Origin: Chthonobacter rhizosphaerae
Lineage (GTDB): Bacteria > Pseudomonadota > Alphaproteobacteria > Rhizobiales > Pleomorphomonadaceae
Direction of reading: 5' to 3'
Assembly: GCF_013839525.1 (NCBI RefSeq)
Contig: NZ_JACDIS010000001.1
Coordinates: forward strand, 248,001-312,000
Length of the DNA stretch: 64,000 nt
In this document: positions 61,137-64,000 of the stretch, piece by piece
Position numbering within the stretch: position 1 is the first letter of the stretch
How the letters are laid out: the number at the start of each line of letters is the position of its first letter
Notes under the pieces: generated by a model
What the model saw: only the letters and a program-made list of their open reading frames with translations
What the model was told of the DNA's origin: nothing
The model's database searches: none
Position numbers and translations under genes: made by a program

Positions 61137-61161
61137 GGAACAAACCCATCCCGGCACGGTT
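61137..61161 (+). promoter_or_regulatory. EcfG-type promoter match upstream of glgE
   Basis: GGAAC at 61137-61141, 16 bases, GGTT at 61158-61161, with the glgE ATG 59 bases further on. Same 16-base spacing and GGTT as at 17188 and 45360. Confidence 0.4.
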
Positions 61162-61219
61162 CACCGACCCCGAGGGCCGGCTCCGGTCCTTCTCCTGAAA
61201 CGACGGCGACGGACGGTTC

Positions 61220-64000
61220 ATGCGAGACGATCGGCTGCAGCGGCAACGGCTCTACTATCTCCATCCCCTCAACGTTGGCGACCTCGCCTCCTTTGACGGC
61301 CACTTCGACAGGGCGGCCGCGATGGCGTTCGACGCCGTCGTGATGGCGCCGCCCTTCCAGCCCGGGCCGGCGGGCAACATCCTCCTGGCGGCCGACGACG
61401 GTCGCCTCCACCCGGCCCTCGGCTTCGACGGGTCCGCCGAGGACGGACTGGCGCGCCTCGCCGACGCCGCCAGGGCGCGCGGCCTCGCCCTGATGCTGGA
61501 CGTGGTGGCCGACCGGGTCGCCGCCGGCGGCCCGCTGGCGGAGCGCTTCGGCTTCCGGCCGGACGGCCGGTCCGACGGTCTCGATCCGCGAGTCGCCCCG
61601 GCGGAGCGCGGCTCGGCCAGCCTGCCCGCCGACCCGTCCGCCTGGCTCGACCACCTGGCCGACCGGCTCGCGGCGCTCGCCCGGCGCGGCGTCGCGGGCT
61701 ACCGCTGCCTCGACCCGGACCGTCTCGGCCCGGACCGCTGGCGCGCGCTGATCGGCCGGGTCCGCGACAGCGCGCCGGACTGCCTCTTCCTGGCGGTCAC
61801 CCCCGGCGTCGCCTTCGAGGCCCGCCGCGCGCTGGAGGGCGTCGGGTTCGACGCGGTCTTCTCGTCCCTGCGCTGGTGGGACGCCCGCTCGCCCTGGCTC
61901 GTGGACGAGAACGACATCCACCGCCGGATCGGCCCGTCCATCGCCTTCCCGGAGGCCCCGTTCGGCAAGCGCCTCGCCGGCGAGGCGGCCGGCGAGGAGG
62001 AGACCCGGCGCGTGCTCGGCCGCGCGCTCTGGCTCTCCGCCGCCCTCGGCGACGGCATCCTGGTGCCCATGGGCTTCGAGTACGGCGCCCGCGAGCCCCT
62101 GTCGCCCATCTCCGGCTCCCCGGCGGCGTTCGAGCGGCTGCGCTCCGTCGCGAGCGTCGACCTCTCCGACGAGATCGCCGCCGCCAACAGCTTCGTCGGC
62201 CGGTCCGACGGCGCCTTCGCGGCCGCCGACATGCGCGTCCTCACCGGGGCGTCCGCGCCCGTCACGGTGGTGCTGCGCACGGACGCGCCGGACATCCGCC
62301 AGGCGGACCGGGCCCGGCTCGTGCTCGTCAACCCGGACCTGCGCCGGGGCGCCGTGGCGGACGCCGACCAGTTCCTCACCGACACCGGCGGCCGCTTCCA
62401 GCGCTTCGTCGACATCGCCGGCGCCACCGCGCTCGGCCTGGACAGCACCCTGCCGCTCGGCCCGGGCGACGTGCGCGTCCTTGAGGGCGACGCGAGCGAC
62501 CCGATCCTGCTCACCCGCCAGGGCGCGGTGCCGGACGTCATGGCCGCCGTCGCGTCGCCCCGCCTCGCCATCGAGGCGCTCCAGCCGACCGTGGACGGGG
62601 GCCGCTTCCAGGCCCGCCGCACCGTGGGCGAGGTGGTGCAGGTCACCTGCGACCTCATCGGCGACGGCCACGACAAGCTCGCCGCCGCCCTCCTCTGGCG
62701 CACCGCCGACCAGGACGTCTGGCGGGAGGTGCGCATGAGGCCGCTCGGCAACGACCGCTGGGGCGCCGACATGCCGCTGGAGCGCCTCGGCCGCCACGAG
62801 TTCACCGTGGAGGCCTGGCGCGACGCCTTCGCGACCTTCCACAACGAGCTGTCCAAGAAGCACGCCGCCGGCCTCACCGTCACGCTGGAGCTGGAGGAGG
62901 GCCGCCGGCTCGTCGAGCGCACCCTGGAGGAGACCGCGCCCGGCCCGCTCGCCTCCCGGCTCGGCGAACTCCTCGCCCGCGTCACCGACGGGCCGGACAG
63001 CGACCGGATCGCGGCCTTCCTCGCCGACGACACGGTCGCCCTGATGGCCGAGGCGGATCTCAAGCCGTTCCGCGTCCGCCACGAGCCCGCGATCCCGCTC
63101 GACGCGGAGCGCACCGGCGCGAGCTTCGCCTCCTGGTACGAGCTCTTCCCCAGGTCCCAGAGCGGCGATCCCAATCGCCACGGCACCTTCGACGACGTCA
63201 TCGCCCAGCTGCCGCGCATCCGCGACATGGGTTTCGACGTCCTCTACTTCCCGCCCATCCACCCGATCGGCCGGACCAACCGCAAGGGCCGCAACAACAG
63301 CCTGAAGGCCGGCCCGACCGATCCGGGCAGCCCCTACGCGATCGGCTCGGAGGCGGGCGGCCACGACGCGCTCCATCCGGAGCTCGGCACGCTCGACGAC
63401 TTCCGCCGCCTGGTCGCCGCCGCCGCCGACCACGGCCTGGAGCTCGCCCTCGACTTCGCCATCCAGTGCTCGCCCGACCACCCGTGGCTGAAGGAGCACC
63501 CGGACTGGTTCGACTGGCGGCCGGACGGCACCATCCGCTACGCGGAGAACCCGCCGAAGAAGTACGAGGACATCGTCAACGTCGACTTCTACGCCTCCGG
63601 CGCCGTCCCGTCGCTCTGGATCGCGCTCCGCGACGTGGTGCTCTTCTGGGTCAACGAGGGCGTCCGGCTGTTCCGCGTGGACAACCCGCACACCAAGCCT
63701 TTCCCGTTCTGGGAGTGGCTGATCGACGACGTGCGCGCCCGTCATCCGGACGCGGTCTTCCTCGCCGAGGCCTTCACCCGCCCGAAGGTGATGGCGCGCC
63801 TCGCCAAGATCGGCTTCTCGCAGAGCTACACCTACTTCACCTGGCGCAACACCAAGCAGGAGCTCACCGAATACCTGACGGAGCTGACCCGGACGTCGCT
63901 CAAGGACTATTTCCGGCCGCATTTCTTCGTGAACACGCCGGACATCAACCCGGCCTTCCTGCAGCGCTCGGAACGCTCGGCCCATCTCATCCGGGCGGCG
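61220..64000 (+). CDS. glgE: alpha-1,4-glucan:maltose-1-phosphate maltosyltransferase, 5' part
   Basis: The first 927 codons of a gene that continues past the window. From about residue 453 ([19 protein letters not shown]) the sequence is canonical GlgE: the family's [15 protein letters not shown] near 635, [14 protein letters not shown] with the catalytic nucleophile Asp near 822 and [12 protein letters not shown] with the acid/base Glu near 850. GlgE adds maltose from maltose-1-phosphate to alpha-1,4-glucan. The preceding 450 residues are an extension ([40 protein letters not shown]) resembling a GH13 barrel with catalytic residues lost, as in long alphaproteobacterial forms. The ATG follows a GACGGCGACGG region, a weak ribosome site. 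An EcfG-type match lies upstream. Confidence 0.93.
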   Translation, partial: MRDDRLQRQRLYYLHPLNVGDLASFDGHFDRAAAMAFDAVVMAPPFQPGPAGNILLAADDGRLHPALGFDGSAEDGLARLADAARARGLALMLDVVADRVAAGGPLAERFGFRPDGRSDGLDPRVAPAERGSASLPADPSAWLDHLADRLAALARRGVAGYRCLDPDRLGPDRWRALIGRVRDSAPDCLFLAVTPGVAFEARRALEGVGFDAVFSSLRWWDARSPWLVDENDIHRRIGPSIAFPEAPFGKRLAGEAAGEEETRRVLGRALWLSAALGDGILVPMGFEYGAREPLSPISGSPAAFERLRSVASVDLSDEIAAANSFVGRSDGAFAAADMRVLTGASAPVTVVLRTDAPDIRQADRARLVLVNPDLRRGAVADADQFLTDTGGRFQRFVDIAGATALGLDSTLPLGPGDVRVLEGDASDPILLTRQGAVPDVMAAVASPRLAIEALQPTVDGGRFQARRTVGEVVQVTCDLIGDGHDKLAAALLWRTADQDVWREVRMRPLGNDRWGADMPLERLGRHEFTVEAWRDAFATFHNELSKKHAAGLTVTLELEEGRRLVERTLEETAPGPLASRLGELLARVTDGPDSDRIAAFLADDTVALMAEADLKPFRVRHEPAIPLDAERTGASFASWYELFPRSQSGDPNRHGTFDDVIAQLPRIRDMGFDVLYFPPIHPIGRTNRKGRNNSLKAGPTDPGSPYAIGSEAGGHDALHPELGTLDDFRRLVAAAADHGLELALDFAIQCSPDHPWLKEHPDWFDWRPDGTIRYAENPPKKYEDIVNVDFYASGAVPSLWIALRDVVLFWVNEGVRLFRVDNPHTKPFPFWEWLIDDVRARHPDAVFLAEAFTRPKVMARLAKIGFSQSYTYFTWRNTKQELTEYLTELTRTSLKDYFRPHFFVNTPDINPAFLQRSERSAHLIRAA

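Noticed and set aside
59948-63985. About 1,345-codon open frame antisense to glgE and the diacylglycerol kinase gene
   Set aside because: The lipid kinase and GlgE motifs lie in other frames. The antisense product has no recognisable domain.

Overview
The window is a high-GC alphaproteobacterial chromosome segment, most likely order Hyphomicrobiales; the genus cannot be assigned. Supporting signs are the ethylmalonyl-CoA pathway enzymes (mcd, ccr, ecm), a NepR-like protein with several EcfG-type promoter matches, opgGH-type glucan genes, a GlgE with a long N-terminal extension, and dense genes with many 4-base ATGA overlaps. No rRNA, tRNA, CRISPR array, insertion sequence or prophage was seen, so this looks like resident chromosome rather than an island.

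Layout. 0-7.4 kb: end of a metal P-type ATPase gene, tspO, an inositol-monophosphatase-family gene, mcd, yihY, an FGGY sugar kinase and a membrane di-iron hydroxylase. 7.5-10.8 kb: a four-PAS GGDEF-EAL protein and a NepR-like small protein. 11-15 kb: D-lyxose-isomerase-type gene, an amidinotransferase-fold enzyme and a polar amino acid ABC transporter. 15-17.4 kb: a SIR2-like gene followed by a patatin-like lipase gene, and a small stress-type protein. 17.5-25 kb: enoyl-CoA hydratase and acyl-CoA synthetase, an EamA exporter, then divergent ccr and ecm. 25-32.4 kb: PNPOx-like protein, alpha/beta hydrolase, a divergent pair of flavoproteins (renalase-like oxidoreductase and a photolyase-like protein with inverted domain order) and pyruvate carboxylase. 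32.7-38.7 kb: periplasmic glucan genes, ExoD and a DeoR-type repressor. 38.9-44.8 kb: an SDR and a four-gene coupled operon malQ, type III PKS, methyltransferase, flavoprotein. 44.8-46.3 kb: DUF892 protein and a single-receiver protein with facing stress-type promoters. 46.5-59.8 kb: a Wsp-like chemosensory operon ending in two hybrid histidine kinases, preceded by an EAL protein. 60-64 kb: a diacylglycerol-kinase-family gene and the start of glgE.

How it fits together. Mcd, Ccr and Ecm are consecutive or near-consecutive steps of C2 assimilation, and the upstream regions of mcd and ccr/ecm share a palindrome, suggesting common control. MalQ and GlgE point to alpha-glucan metabolism. GGAAC-N18-TT type promoter matches precede glgE, a DUF892 gene, a small hydrophilic protein and the SIR2 gene, which, with the NepR-like protein, suggests a general stress layer. 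The chemosensory operon probably controls a second-messenger or phosphorelay output rather than flagella, since no flagellar genes and no free CheY are present.

The best candidates for something new are the SIR2-patatin pair, the malQ-linked type III PKS operon, the Wsp-like operon with two hybrid kinases in place of WspR, the domain-swapped photolyase relative, and the shared palindrome of the ethylmalonyl-CoA genes.
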